From DASRIA01 sp963816975 (GTDB lineage Bacteria; Actinomycetota; Thermoleophilia; Solirubrobacterales; JBBDJG01): a DNA stretch of 64,000 bases. The stretch spans positions 930,001 through 994,000 of the forward strand of contig CAWFMD010000006.1 of NCBI GenBank assembly GCA_963816975.1. Direction: 5' to 3'. The notes below the pieces were generated by a model. That model saw only the letters and a program-made list of their open reading frames with translations, had not been told where the DNA came from and did no database searches. Positions 54,841 through 63,305 of this stretch are shown here, piece after piece. The position numbers and the translations under genes were made by a program. Within the stretch, counting starts at the first letter, position 1. Each line of letters begins with the position of its first letter.

Positions 54841-55665
54841 CTAGACGACCGGGTTCGCGAGCGTTCCGAGCCCCGGCGCGTCGAGCGCGACGAGGTCGCC
54901 GGGCTCGAGCCAGCGGTCACCCTCCAGCGGGCCCAGCTCCAGCAGGCAGCCCCCGCCCAGCGTGCCGGAGCCCAGCACGTCGCCGGGCCGCAGCTGCGTG
55001 TCACGCGCCGCGTGCGCGACGATCTGCGGCCAGGTGAAGTGCTGCTTGGATGCGTCGCTGCGCGTCAGCTCCTCGCCGTTCAGGACGACCGTGGCCTCCA
55101 GGTGCAGGCGCCCGTCGGTGTAGGGCAGCTCGTCGGGGGTGACGAGCATCGGGCCGAGGCTGGTCGCGAAGTCCTTGCCCTTCGCCGGCCCGAGCCCGAC
55201 GGTCATCTCCTTGATCTGCAGGTCGCGCGCGGACCAGTCGTTGAGCAGCGTGAAGCCGGCGATCTCGTTGTCGAGCCCGATCACGGCGGCGATCTCTAGC
55301 TCGAAGTCGAGCAGCTTGCAGCCGGTCGGGCGCTCGATGCCGTCGCCGGGCCCGCGGATGCTCGCGGGGTTGGAGAAGTAGAAGACCGGCTGCTCGTACC
55401 AGGCCTCCGGGATGTCGGCGCCGCGCAGCTCGAAGCCCTTCGCGACGTGCTCCTCATAGGAGAAGAAGTCGCGCAGGGAGGGCGGTGTCGGCACGGGCGC
55501 GAGCAGGTGCACGTCCTTCAGCGGGTGGATCGTGCCGGTGCGCACGTGGCCCTCGCCGTTCAGCCACTCGATCATGGTCTCGGCGGCGAGCCCGTGGACC
55601 TGCTCGTTCTCGAGGATCCCGACGCGCGTGGAATGGGGGCTGTCGCGGAAGGTGACGATGCGCAT
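54841..55665 (-). CDS. fumarylacetoacetate hydrolase-family protein
   Basis: A 274-residue FAH-fold enzyme. Metal-binding motif DFELEIAAVIG, LLNDWSARDLQ, GPAKGKDFATSLGPMLV, LRPGDVLGSGTLGGGC. The bacterial FAH family has many functions (fumarylpyruvate, oxaloacetate and others). Here, with hpd and hgd 5 kb away, cleavage of fumarylacetoacetate as the last step of tyrosine breakdown is a good guess. No maleylacetoacetate isomerase gene is present in this window. Convergent with the M32 gene (9 nt). Confidence 0.88.
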   Translation of the reverse strand: MRIVTFRDSPHSTRVGILENEQVHGLAAETMIEWLNGEGHVRTGTIHPLKDVHLLAPVPTPPSLRDFFSYEEHVAKGFELRGADIPEAWYEQPVFYFSNPASIRGPGDGIERPTGCKLLDFELEIAAVIGLDNEIAGFTLLNDWSARDLQIKEMTVGLGPAKGKDFATSLGPMLVTPDELPYTDGRLHLEATVVLNGEELTRSDASKQHFTWPQIVAHAARDTQLRPGDVLGSGTLGGGCLLELGPLEGDRWLEPGDLVALDAPGLGTLANPVV

Positions 55666-55687
55666 TCTCGAGGGGCGAGGTTAGCTG

Positions 55688-55693
55688 TAGCGT
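55688..55693 (+). promoter_or_regulatory. -10 box TAGCGT, leaderless NTF2-like gene
   Basis: TAGCGT ends 7 nt before ATG 55701; no ribosome-binding site. This favours ATG 55701 over the upstream in-frame GTG 55692. Confidence 0.5.
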
Positions 55694-55700
55694 GTCGAAG

Positions 55701-56114
55701 ATGTTCGAGCAGGACGCCGAAACGCTGCGCGACGCCTACGCGGCATTCAACGAGGGGGGCGTCGAGGCCTTCCTGGAGCGCCTGGCCCCTGAGTTCCAGC
55801 TGCGTGACCGCGAAAGCTCCCCCGACCGGGAGACCACTCGCTATGGCAAGGAGGGGCTCAAGCAGCTGTTCGACTCCTATATGGAGGCGTTCGACGCGCT
55901 GCGCCTCGAGCCCCAGGAGTTCATCGACGCCGGTGACCAGATCGTCGTCTCGTTGCGCCAGCGGGTGCGCGGCAAGGGCAGTGGCGCCGAGGTCGTGGGG
56001 AACATCGCGCACGTCTGGACGATGCGCGGCGCGGCGCCGTTCCGGCTGAGGATCTTCGGAGACAAGGAGAGTGCGCTGCGCGCGCTCGCTGCCGAAGGGG
56101 GCATTGCGCCCTGA
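55701..56114 (+). CDS. NTF2-like/SnoaL-fold protein
   Basis: A 137-residue cone-fold protein: MFEQDAETLRDAYAAFNEGGVEAFLERLAPEFQLRDRES ... GLKQLFDSYMEAFDALRLEPQEFIDAGDQIVVSLRQRVRGKGSG, then a C-terminal strand pair ending VWTMRGAAPFRLRIFGDKESAL. Function unknown. It is the third SnoaL-like gene in 14 kb (others at 42379 and 45430). Confidence 0.87.
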   Translation: MFEQDAETLRDAYAAFNEGGVEAFLERLAPEFQLRDRESSPDRETTRYGKEGLKQLFDSYMEAFDALRLEPQEFIDAGDQIVVSLRQRVRGKGSGAEVVGNIAHVWTMRGAAPFRLRIFGDKESALRALAAEGGIAP

Positions 56115-56150
56115 GTACCTATTTGCTTTAGTGAGGCGCGGGGATCGCGT

Positions 56151-58988
56151 TTGGCAGGCCAGCAAATCACAGCAGAGTTGGTAACCGGCTCTGAGTTCGC
56201 GGGCTACCGGATCGAAGAGGTGGCCGCCCGCGGCGGGATGGGCGTCGTGTATCGCGCGACCCAGCATCGGCTGACGCGCATGGTGGCGCTCAAGCTGGTG
56301 ACTCCGGCGCTGGCTCAAGACCCTGCATTCCGGGAGCGCTTCCGGCGCGAGTGGACGATCGCCGCCTCGATCGACCACCCGAACGTGATCCCCGTGTACG
56401 AGGCGGGCGACGAGGACGGAGTCCTGTTCATCGCGATGCGCTGGGTGGAGGGCACGAACCTGCGGGGGCTGATCGACCGCGGCCCGCTCGAGCCGGCGCG
56501 CGCCGCGCGGCTCGTCTCCCAGGTCGCGGGCGCGCTCGATGCCGCGCACGAGCGAGACCTGATCCATCGCGACGTGAAGCCGGCCAACATCCTGGTCACC
56601 GAACAGGACCACGTCTACCTGACCGACTTCGGGCTGACCAAGCACGCCAGCTCGATCAGCGGCCTGACGAAGACGGGGCAGTGGGTGGGCACGGTCGACT
56701 ACACGGCGCCGGAGCAGATCGAAGGCGCGGCGTGTGGGCCCCAGACCGACGTCTACTCGCTTGGTTGCGTGCTGTTCGAGGCGCTCACCGGCCAGCCCCC
56801 GTACAGGCGCGAGAACGAACTGGCCGCGCTGTGGGCCCACATGTACACGGCCGCGCCGTCGGTGCGCGAGGCCGCCCCGGATGTACCGGCCGCGTTCGAC
56901 GCTGTCGTGCGGCGCGCGATGGCCAAGGAGCCGGCGGAGCGCTACGCGTCGGCGGGCGAGCTCGGTCGCGCGGCGCAGGCCGCGGCGGGGCAGGGGGCGC
57001 CGGCGCGGGAGGAGGCGAGCGCGGCCCCGCCGGCGGGCGCGGGTCCGTCCGCGCGCGGGTCGTTTCCGTGGCCGGGGCGCCCCGGGCGGCGGGTGCTGAC
57101 CGGCCTCGCCAGCTTGGTGATCCTGGTCCTCGCGCTCGTGGTGGTCGTGTCCCAGGGCGACGAGGACTCGGGGCGCAGCGATCGCGCCGCGCCCGCGTCG
57201 GCGGCGGCCGCGGGCGTGCAGACCGCCTCCACCTGGCGGCGCCTGGCCGCGATGCCCAGCGCCCGCCAGAACATGGCGGGCACGGTGCTCGACGGCACGA
57301 TCTGGGTGGTGGGCGGCCTCGGCGCCGGCTCCACCGCCTCGCACCGCGTCGAGGGCTATGACCCGGTGATCGGTGGCTGGAAGTCAGCGCCCGCGCTGCC
57401 GGTGCGCCTGCACCACGAGATGGTCGTCACCTACAAGGGCGAGATCGTCGTGATCGGCGGCTGGATCCCGCAGGGCTCCGACCAAAGCGCGCAGGTGTCC
57501 GACCGCGTGTTCGCGCTGCGCGGCGGCAAGTGGGTACAGCTGCCCGCGCTGCGCCGCCCCCGCGCGGCGGGCGCGGCCGCCGTGGTGGGCGACCGGATCG
57601 TGGTCGCCGGCGGCCAGGACGGCGGGCGCCTGGTCGACACCACCGAGGTCTTCGACGGAACCAAGTGGAGCCAGGGCGCGGGCATCCCCACGCCGCGCGA
57701 GCACCTCGCGGCGGCCGCGGACGGGAAGTACCTCTACGCGGTCGGCGGGCGCAACCTCTCGCCCGACAAGAACTCCGCCGCGCTGGAGCGCTACGACCCC
57801 GCCGCCGACACCTGGCAGCGGCTGCCCGAGATGCCCACCGCGCGCGGTGGGCTGGGCGCCGCGCTGGTGGACGGGCGGCTGTTCGCGGTCGGCGGCGAGA
57901 CCACCACGCGCGCGCTCGGCACGGTCGAGTCCTATGACGTCGCGCGCCGCGCCTGGTCACGCGCGCCGGCGATGCGCTCCCCCCGCCACGGGATCGCGGT
58001 GGCCGCGGTCGGGCGCTCGCTCTATGCGCTGGGCGGCGCACCCAAGCCCGGGCACGCGAGCGCGGTGGCGACCGCGGAGGCGACGCGGCTGGTGCGGGCG
58101 CGCAGCACCGGCGCCTCCACCTGGCGGCGCCTGGCCGCGATGCCCAGCGCCCGCCAGAACATGGCGGGCACGGTGCTCGACGGCACGATCTGGGTGGTGG
58201 GCGGCCTCGGCGCCGGCTCCACCGCCTCGCACCGCGTCGAGGGCTATGACCCGGTGATCGGTGGCTGGAAGTCAGCGCCCGCGCTGCCGGTGCGCCTGCA
58301 CCACGAGATGGTCGTCACCTACAAGGGCGAGATCGTCGTGATCGGCGGCTGGATCCCGCAGGGCTCCGACCAAAGCGCGCAGGTGTCCGACCGCGTGTTC
58401 GCGCTGCGCGGCGGCAAGTGGGTACAGCTGCCCTCGCTGCGCCGCCCCCGCGCGGCGGGCGCGGCCGCCGTGGTGGGCGACCGGATCGTGGTCGCCGGCG
58501 GCCAGGACGGCGGGCGCCTGGTCGACACCACCGAGGTCTTCGACGGAACCAAGTGGAGCCAGGGCGCGGGCATCCCCACGCCGCGCGAGCACCTCGCGGC
58601 GGCCGCGGACGGGAAGTACCTCTACGCGGTCGGCGGGCGCAACCTCTCGCCCGACAAGAACTCCGCCGCGCTGGAGCGCTACGACCCCGCCGCCGACGCC
58701 TGGCAGCGGCTGCCCGAGATGCCCACCGCGCGCGGTGGGCTGGGCGCGGCGCTGGTGGACGGGCGGCTGTTCGCGGTCGGCGGCGAGACCACCACGCGCG
58801 CGCTCGGCACGGTCGAGTCCTATGACGTCGCGCGCCGCGCCTGGTCACGCGCGCCGGCGATGCGCTCCCCCCGCCACGGGATCGCGGTGGCCGCGGTCGG
58901 GCGCTCGCTCTATGCGCTGGGCGGCGCACCCAAGCCCGGGCACGCGAGCGCGGTGGCGACCGCCGAGGCGACGCGGCTGGTGCGCTGA
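56151..58988 (+). CDS. transmembrane Ser/Thr protein kinase with two tandem Kelch propellers
   Basis: A 945-residue protein. Cytoplasmic kinase (about residues 17-285): AARGGMGVVYRA loop, VALKLV lysine, HRDVKPANIL catalytic loop, DFGLTKHA, and APEQIEG. Pro/Ala/Gly linker and one transmembrane helix (about 308-330, VLTGLASLVILVLALVVVVS). Then two copies of a six-bladed Kelch propeller (about 357-648 and 653-945), which differ by only four or so bases over 874 bp. Starts with TTG 56151. Probably a signal-responsive kinase with an extracellular sensor of carbohydrate or protein; ligand unknown. Confidence 0.92.
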   Translation: MAGQQITAELVTGSEFAGYRIEEVAARGGMGVVYRATQHRLTRMVALKLVTPALAQDPAFRERFRREWTIAASIDHPNVIPVYEAGDEDGVLFIAMRWVEGTNLRGLIDRGPLEPARAARLVSQVAGALDAAHERDLIHRDVKPANILVTEQDHVYLTDFGLTKHASSISGLTKTGQWVGTVDYTAPEQIEGAACGPQTDVYSLGCVLFEALTGQPPYRRENELAALWAHMYTAAPSVREAAPDVPAAFDAVVRRAMAKEPAERYASAGELGRAAQAAAGQGAPAREEASAAPPAGAGPSARGSFPWPGRPGRRVLTGLASLVILVLALVVVVSQGDEDSGRSDRAAPASAAAAGVQTASTWRRLAAMPSARQNMAGTVLDGTIWVVGGLGAGSTASHRVEGYDPVIGGWKSAPALPVRLHHEMVVTYKGEIVVIGGWIPQGSDQSAQVSDRVFALRGGKWVQLPALRRPRAAGAAAVVGDRIVVAGGQDGGRLVDTTEVFDGTKWSQGAGIPTPREHLAAAADGKYLYAVGGRNLSPDKNSAALERYDPAADTWQRLPEMPTARGGLGAALVDGRLFAVGGETTTRALGTVESYDVARRAWSRAPAMRSPRHGIAVAAVGRSLYALGGAPKPGHASAVATAEATRLVRARSTGASTWRRLAAMPSARQNMAGTVLDGTIWVVGGLGAGSTASHRVEGYDPVIGGWKSAPALPVRLHHEMVVTYKGEIVVIGGWIPQGSDQSAQVSDRVFALRGGKWVQLPSLRRPRAAGAAAVVGDRIVVAGGQDGGRLVDTTEVFDGTKWSQGAGIPTPREHLAAAADGKYLYAVGGRNLSPDKNSAALERYDPAADAWQRLPEMPTARGGLGAALVDGRLFAVGGETTTRALGTVESYDVARRAWSRAPAMRSPRHGIAVAAVGRSLYALGGAPKPGHASAVATAEATRLVR
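57225..58986 (+). repeat. 888-bp in-frame tandem duplication (two propeller copies)
   Basis: Copy 1 57225-58098 and copy 2 58113-58986 are aligned with an offset of 888 bp (296 codons). I count only about four differences (for example Pro-Ala-Leu versus Pro-Ser-Leu at 57546/58434, and ACC versus GCC near 57810/58698). 14 bp separate the copies. This is either a recent duplication or gene conversion, or a repeat inserted by assembly. Confidence 0.93.
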
Positions 58989-59028
58989 ATCTCGTGGCTT
59001 GCAGTCGACCAACACCAAAGGAGGACCG

Positions 59029-59328
59029 ATGGCAGTAGCGATCCGAGCGACCGACTTTCCCGGCGACGCGGGCACGAGCATGTACGACGGCGTCAGCGCC
59101 GCGATGGACCTCGAGGGCAATCCGGCCCCGGGCCTGCTCTTCCACTGGGCGGGCGACGTCGACGGCAAGTGGACCGTCACGGGCGTCTGGGAGTCGCGCG
59201 AGCACTACGACCGCTTCCGCGAGGAGCGGCTCTTCCCGGCGGTGAAGAAGGTCTCCGGGATGGACCCCTCCGCCGGCCCCCAGCCCACCATCACCGAGTT
59301 CCCCGTCCATCACTTCGTGAAGCCGTAG
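59029..59328 (+). CDS. small conserved hypothetical protein, 99 aa
   Basis: A short soluble protein: MAVAIRATDFPGDAGTSMYDGVSAAMDLEG ... LLFHWAGDVDGKWTVTGVWESREHYDRFREERLFPAVKK ... PTITEFPVHHFVKP. The layout (two strands, WESREHYDRF helix, HHF ending) suggests a dimeric alpha/beta-barrel (ABM-like) fold. AAAGGAGGA ribosome-binding site 5 nt before ATG 59029. Function unknown. Confidence 0.82.
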   Translation: MAVAIRATDFPGDAGTSMYDGVSAAMDLEGNPAPGLLFHWAGDVDGKWTVTGVWESREHYDRFREERLFPAVKKVSGMDPSAGPQPTITEFPVHHFVKP

Positions 59329-59364
59329 CCGGGCGCAGCGCGGACGCGACCGTGTGACGAGCCG

Positions 59365-59370
59365 TATCCT
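59365..59370 (+). promoter_or_regulatory. -10 box TATCCT, leaderless hydrolase gene
   Basis: TATCCT ends 10 nt before ATG 59381 with no ribosome-binding site. Confidence 0.5.
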
Positions 59371-59380
59371 CGGGGGCACG

Positions 59381-60299
59381 ATGTCTGCTGATCTGGACCT
59401 GAAGGAGATCCAGCTCCACGGCCACTGCGCCGCGTACCGCTCAGCCGGCAGCGGCCCGGTGCTCGTGCTCGTGCACGGCATCACCTCGACCTCGCAGACG
59501 TGGGAGCGGGTGATGCCGGCGCTCGCGAGGCGCTTCACGGTGATCGCTCCGGACCTGCTCGGGCACGGCGGCTCGGCCAAGCCGCGCGGCGACTACTCGC
59601 TGGGCGCGTACGCGAGCGGGGTGCGCGACCTGCTGATCGCGCTCGGGCACGAGCGCGCGACGTTCGTCGGGCACTCGCTGGGCGGCGGCGTCGCGATGCA
59701 GCTTGCGTACCAGTTCCCCGAGCGCTGCGAGCGGCTGGTGCTGATCGACAGCGGCGGCCTCGGGTCGGAGGTCAACCTGCTGCTGCGCATGGCGACCTTG
59801 CCGGGGGCGGAGTTCGTGCTGCCGCTGCTCGCGAACGAGCGGGTGTCGGGCGTCGGGCCGCGGGGTGGGCCGGCTGTTCGACCGCCTGGGCCTGCACTTC
59901 CACACCGACATCGAGGAGATGGCGCGCGGCCACGCGTCGCTGGCCGAGCCCGACGCGCGCGCGGCCTTCGTGCACACGCTGCGCACGATCGTCGACCCCA
60001 CCGGCCAGCGGGTGAACGCGAACGACCGGCTCTACCTGGCCGAGGAGATGCCGTTCCTGATCATCTGGGGCGAGCGCGACAAGATCATCCCGGTCGCGCA
60101 CGCGCATGCCGTGCACGCGCGGGTGCCGTCGAGCCGCTTGGAGATCTTCGAGAAGGCGGGCCACTTCCCGCACGTCGACGACCCGCAGCGCTTCATCGAG
60201 GTGCTGACGGAGTTCATCGACTCGACGGAGGCCGCCGACGTCGCGCCCGAGCGCTGGCGGGAGATGCTGCAGCGGGGCGAGCCGGCGGGACGGGTGTGA
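59381..60299 (+). CDS. alpha/beta-hydrolase (frameshifted)
   Basis: About 305 residues. First frame: VLVLVHGITSTSQTWERVMPAL, IAPDLLGHGGSAKP, and the nucleophile elbow FVGHSLGGGVAMQLA. The frame is lost near 59855 (after ANERVSGVG) and resumes as GRLFDRLGLHFHTDIEEMARGH ... FLIIWGERDKIIPVAHAHAVH (Asp) ... FEKAGHFPHVDDP (His). One enzyme broken by a single-base shift, catalytic triad complete. Its TGA overlaps the VOC start (GTGA). Confidence 0.83.
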
Positions 60300-60647
60300 G
60301 CGCAGAGCGTCGAGGCCGCGCGGCCGCCGGCGCTGGTCGAGTTTCCCGCCGACGACACCGAGCGCGCGCTGCGGTTCTGGGGCGGGTTGCTGGACGTCGA
60401 GCTGGAGCCGCGCGTCGAGGGGGAGGGGAGCGGCTGGCAGTCGCGCGCGGCGGGCGCGCCGATCGGAGTGCACGCGCGCGGGCCCGGGCCGGGCGACACC
60501 GTGTCGCTGCCCTACTTCGGCGTGGCTGACATGGCGCAGGCGCTGGAGCGGGTCGAGGCGCTGGGCGGATCGGTGATCCACCCGGGCGAGCGGTGGGCGA
60601 TCTGCAGGGACTCGGAGGGGAGTCCGTTCGGGTTGGCGGCGGGGTGA
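60296..60647 (+). CDS. VOC-family protein (frameshifted)
   Basis: A short glyoxalase/bleomycin-resistance-like protein of about 116 residues. GTG 60296 is coupled to the hydrolase stop. After a one-base shift near 60307 it reads ALVEFPADDTERALRFWGGLLDVELEPR ... VSLPYFGVADMAQALERVEALGGSVIHPGERWAICRDSEGSPFGLAAG. The metal ligand set is incomplete, so a ligand-binding role is also possible. Last gene before the island boundary. Confidence 0.75.
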
Positions 60648-60693
60648 TCCACGAGCCCAGCAGCGGGAGACCTGCAGTTATGGAACTGTCTTG

Positions 60694-60735
60694 TAGCGGG
60701 GCGGGATTCGGACCCGTGACCTACTTGTATGAGAC
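60694..60735 (-). other. degenerate tRNA 3'-half (possible att site)
   Basis: The minus strand reads CTCAT-anticodon-like, AGGTC variable part, then a T-arm close to CGGGTCCGAATCCCG and a CGCCCCGCTACA end. This is what the 3' half of a tRNA-Met-like gene looks like, with several mismatches and no 5' half nearby. Such remnants are left at tRNA-targeted integration sites. The R-M genes begin 56 bp further on. Confidence 0.5.
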
Positions 60736-60790
60736 GGGAGACGCCGTCGCACATGGTTCAGCCTCACCCAGGGGAGGATGGCTGAGGTGC

Positions 60791-63305
60791 CTAGGTTCGT
60801 GCCCTGCCCGGACCGAGGGCGTCATGCTGCGCTCCCAAGGCCCACGCGGGCGGCGATTTCATCGCCGCGATGGTCGTCCGCATAGCGCGAAGGCTGGCCC
60901 GCTCGAACTGCCTGAACTGGTAGATCGCGGCGTCCATGTTGCGAGCGTGGAACAGGCCGAGGTCGCTGAGCAGCTTGAAGTCCTCGATCGTCAGGCCCGT
61001 CACGCGCTCGAACAGCGCCGGGTCCAGTGACTCGATCACGTGCTTGAGCGCTTCCTCGCGGAAGTCGGTCCCGTACATGAACACCGGGATCCGCGCGAGG
61101 AACTTCTGCAGCTTCTCGCGGATCTCCTTGCGCCGCCTGGCGGTCTCCGTTTGCGCCTGCTTCTGCTCCGGGTCGAGCTTCCCGCCCTGCTCACGCTTCG
61201 CCTTCTTCAGCATCTTCGTCGAGGTCACGACGTGCTCGGCGTTGTTCACCAGTGCGCGGAAGTCCTCGATCTGCTCGAGCGTCTCCAGCAGGTCCGGGTG
61301 CTCGAGAACAGCCGACAGGGTGCGCTCGTTGACTTCGACGAGAAGTGGCGAGTTCCATTGCTTGGCGAGTGCGGTCGCGCCGATGCCGGCCGTCGCCCAA
61401 TCGAGCACGGCGGATGCGTCGAGCTGGGTCATCGAGCCCCCGAGAAGCCGAAGATCGGCAGGTAGTTGAGCAGCTTGCCGATCGCCTGCTCCGGGGTCTC
61501 CGCGCTCTCGGATGCGAGTCGGATCCCGTACTCGGCGAGCAGGTGAAGCGCCCGGTTGGGGTCGAACTCGAATACGTAGCAGGTGGGCTTCCGCACCTCG
61601 AGGCCGCCCTCGGCGTCCCGATACGCCCAGGCGACTGCACCCGGAATGCGGACTGGAAGTAGGACTCCGGCGACTTCAGCGAGCGCAGCATCAGGATCGC
61701 GCCCCACTCACGGACGGTGACGCCCGTCATCAGCTTGCCGCAGGAGAGGGTGATCGATCCCGATCCGTTCTCCTTCGTCGCCTTGGCGATTGCGGCCTCG
61801 ACCGGCGGTTTTGCCTCCGCGCCCTGGCCCGCCTTGCTGCCCGCGGCGACGACGACCTCAAACCCCGAGAAGTAGGGATGCTGATCGAGCATGTCGCGCA
61901 TCGCGAAGCAGGAGGCGACATCGGGCATGTACCAGACGGAGTGCTTGATCGCCTCGGTGAACACCGGGTGCTCGTAGGGGAACGGCGGCTTCTGGCCAGC
62001 GACGATCTGCACCTTGATCTGGTCGGAAAGCTTGCCGCGCAGCATCTCCAGGAACTCGGAGACGCGCGCCTCGTCCTCGAACACGCAGTCCCCCGGACCG
62101 GGGCCCGTCGCCCTCGCCGACTCGCTTGGCCTTGAAGTACTCGGTCAGCGAGAAGCCGCTGAACTCGCCATCCTCGGCCCAACCGGCCGCTCCGGGCGCG
62201 ATCTCGTACGCATACATCTCCATCCGCGGCAGCTCGGTGTACGGGTTCGAGCCCGGTGGCTCGTTCCATGCGTCCTTCGCGGCTTGCTCGTCGACGTAGG
62301 TCCAGTCGAAGGTCGCGTCCTCGGTGAACTCGCCGTTCGTGATCGCGCGGAACGGCGTGCCCGACAGGTAGAGGTAGCTGGCCGCGTCGAGTCCGAGGTC
62401 TTCCTCGGTCACCGCCTCATCCGGCTCTTCCTCCTCGGCGAGCTCCTTATCGGTCGGGTCGTAGAGGTCGCGGGCCGAGTCGCGCCAGGCGCCGAAGTGA
62501 TACTCGTCGAGGACGATGCAGTCCCACTCGGTCAGATGGATCGACTCGTTGTGGGCCTTGATCTGGCCGTCAGGGGACTTGCCGTTCAGGTCTTGAAAGG
62601 ACGCGAAGCGGACCACAGGGTCCTTGCCACTCAGGAGCTCGTCCGCCTCGGCGATCGGCGTGTCGCGGTCGACGAAGTGCCAGCCGGCGAAATCGACGTG
62701 GCCGAGCAGGTCATCGCGCCAGGCGGTCTGGACCGCCGGCTTATAGGTGAGGACGAGCACGCGATTCCAGCCCATCTCCCTGGCGAGCTGGTAGGTCGCG
62801 AACGTCTTGCCGAAGCGCATCTTCGCGTTCCACAGGAACTTCGGCGGCCGCTCATCGCCGGCATGGGCGCGGAAATAGGCGGCCGTGAGCTCGACCGCCT
62901 CGCGCCTGCTCGGGGCGCATCGCGAACGAATCGGTGCGCGTCGCGTCGAACTCGACGCCCGAGCGGACCGTGTTGATCGCAGCCTTGACCTCGTCCAGCG
63001 TCGCCTCGAACCACTCGCCCTCGGGACGGCGGATCCCCGCCTTGACAAGGGCGGCATGGACCTCGTGGTCGGTGAACTCAGTGCCGTCGTCGCGGACGGC
63101 GGGCTCATCGAGGAGAATCTCGACACCGTCCAGGTTCGGGTATGCGGTGCCGAGCTGCTGCTTGATCCGCTCGCGCGCGCTGCGCTTCGTCGTCTGCCCA
63201 ACCTTGATCAGGCCGGCGCCAGCTGACACGGGTCTGGCCAATGATCCGCTCCCACGGCTCGGCGTCCTTGCCGACGACCGTGTACGCATAGATGCGGTTG
63301 CTCAC
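60791..63305 (-). CDS. GIY-YIG nuclease / SF2 helicase restriction protein (several frameshifts)
   Basis: About 838 residues when read across frames. N-terminus (GTG 63305) MSNRIYAYTVVGKDAEPWERIIGQTRV then KVGQTTKRSARERIKQQLG: a T5orf172/Mug113-type GIY-YIG nuclease. Then an SF2 helicase: FLWNAKMRFGKTFATYQLA (Walker A), DCIVLDEYHFG (DExH-like), YLYLSGTPFRA (motif III), and FQSAFRVQSP (motif VI-like Q..R). Breaks occur near 63210, 62900, 62085, 61640 and 61430. Several are explained by one extra base, but the one near 61640 looks like a missing base, and the base change at 61430 was not worked out. The C-terminus (MTQLDASAVLDWA ...) belongs to the same protein. Restriction partner of the overlapping methyltransferase. 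Confidence 0.82.

Noticed and set aside
60660..60740. Complete tRNA gene
   Set aside because: Only the 3' half is present and the T-stem contains mismatches, so it is reported as a remnant.
61429..61432. Separate gene starting at ATG 61432 (MTQLDASAVLDW...)
   Set aside because: The ATGA arrangement looks like a coupled start, but the sequence is the expected C-terminal continuation of SF2 helicases of this type (LLNYLPIFGFSGA followed by TQLDASAVLDWA). A frameshift is the better reading.
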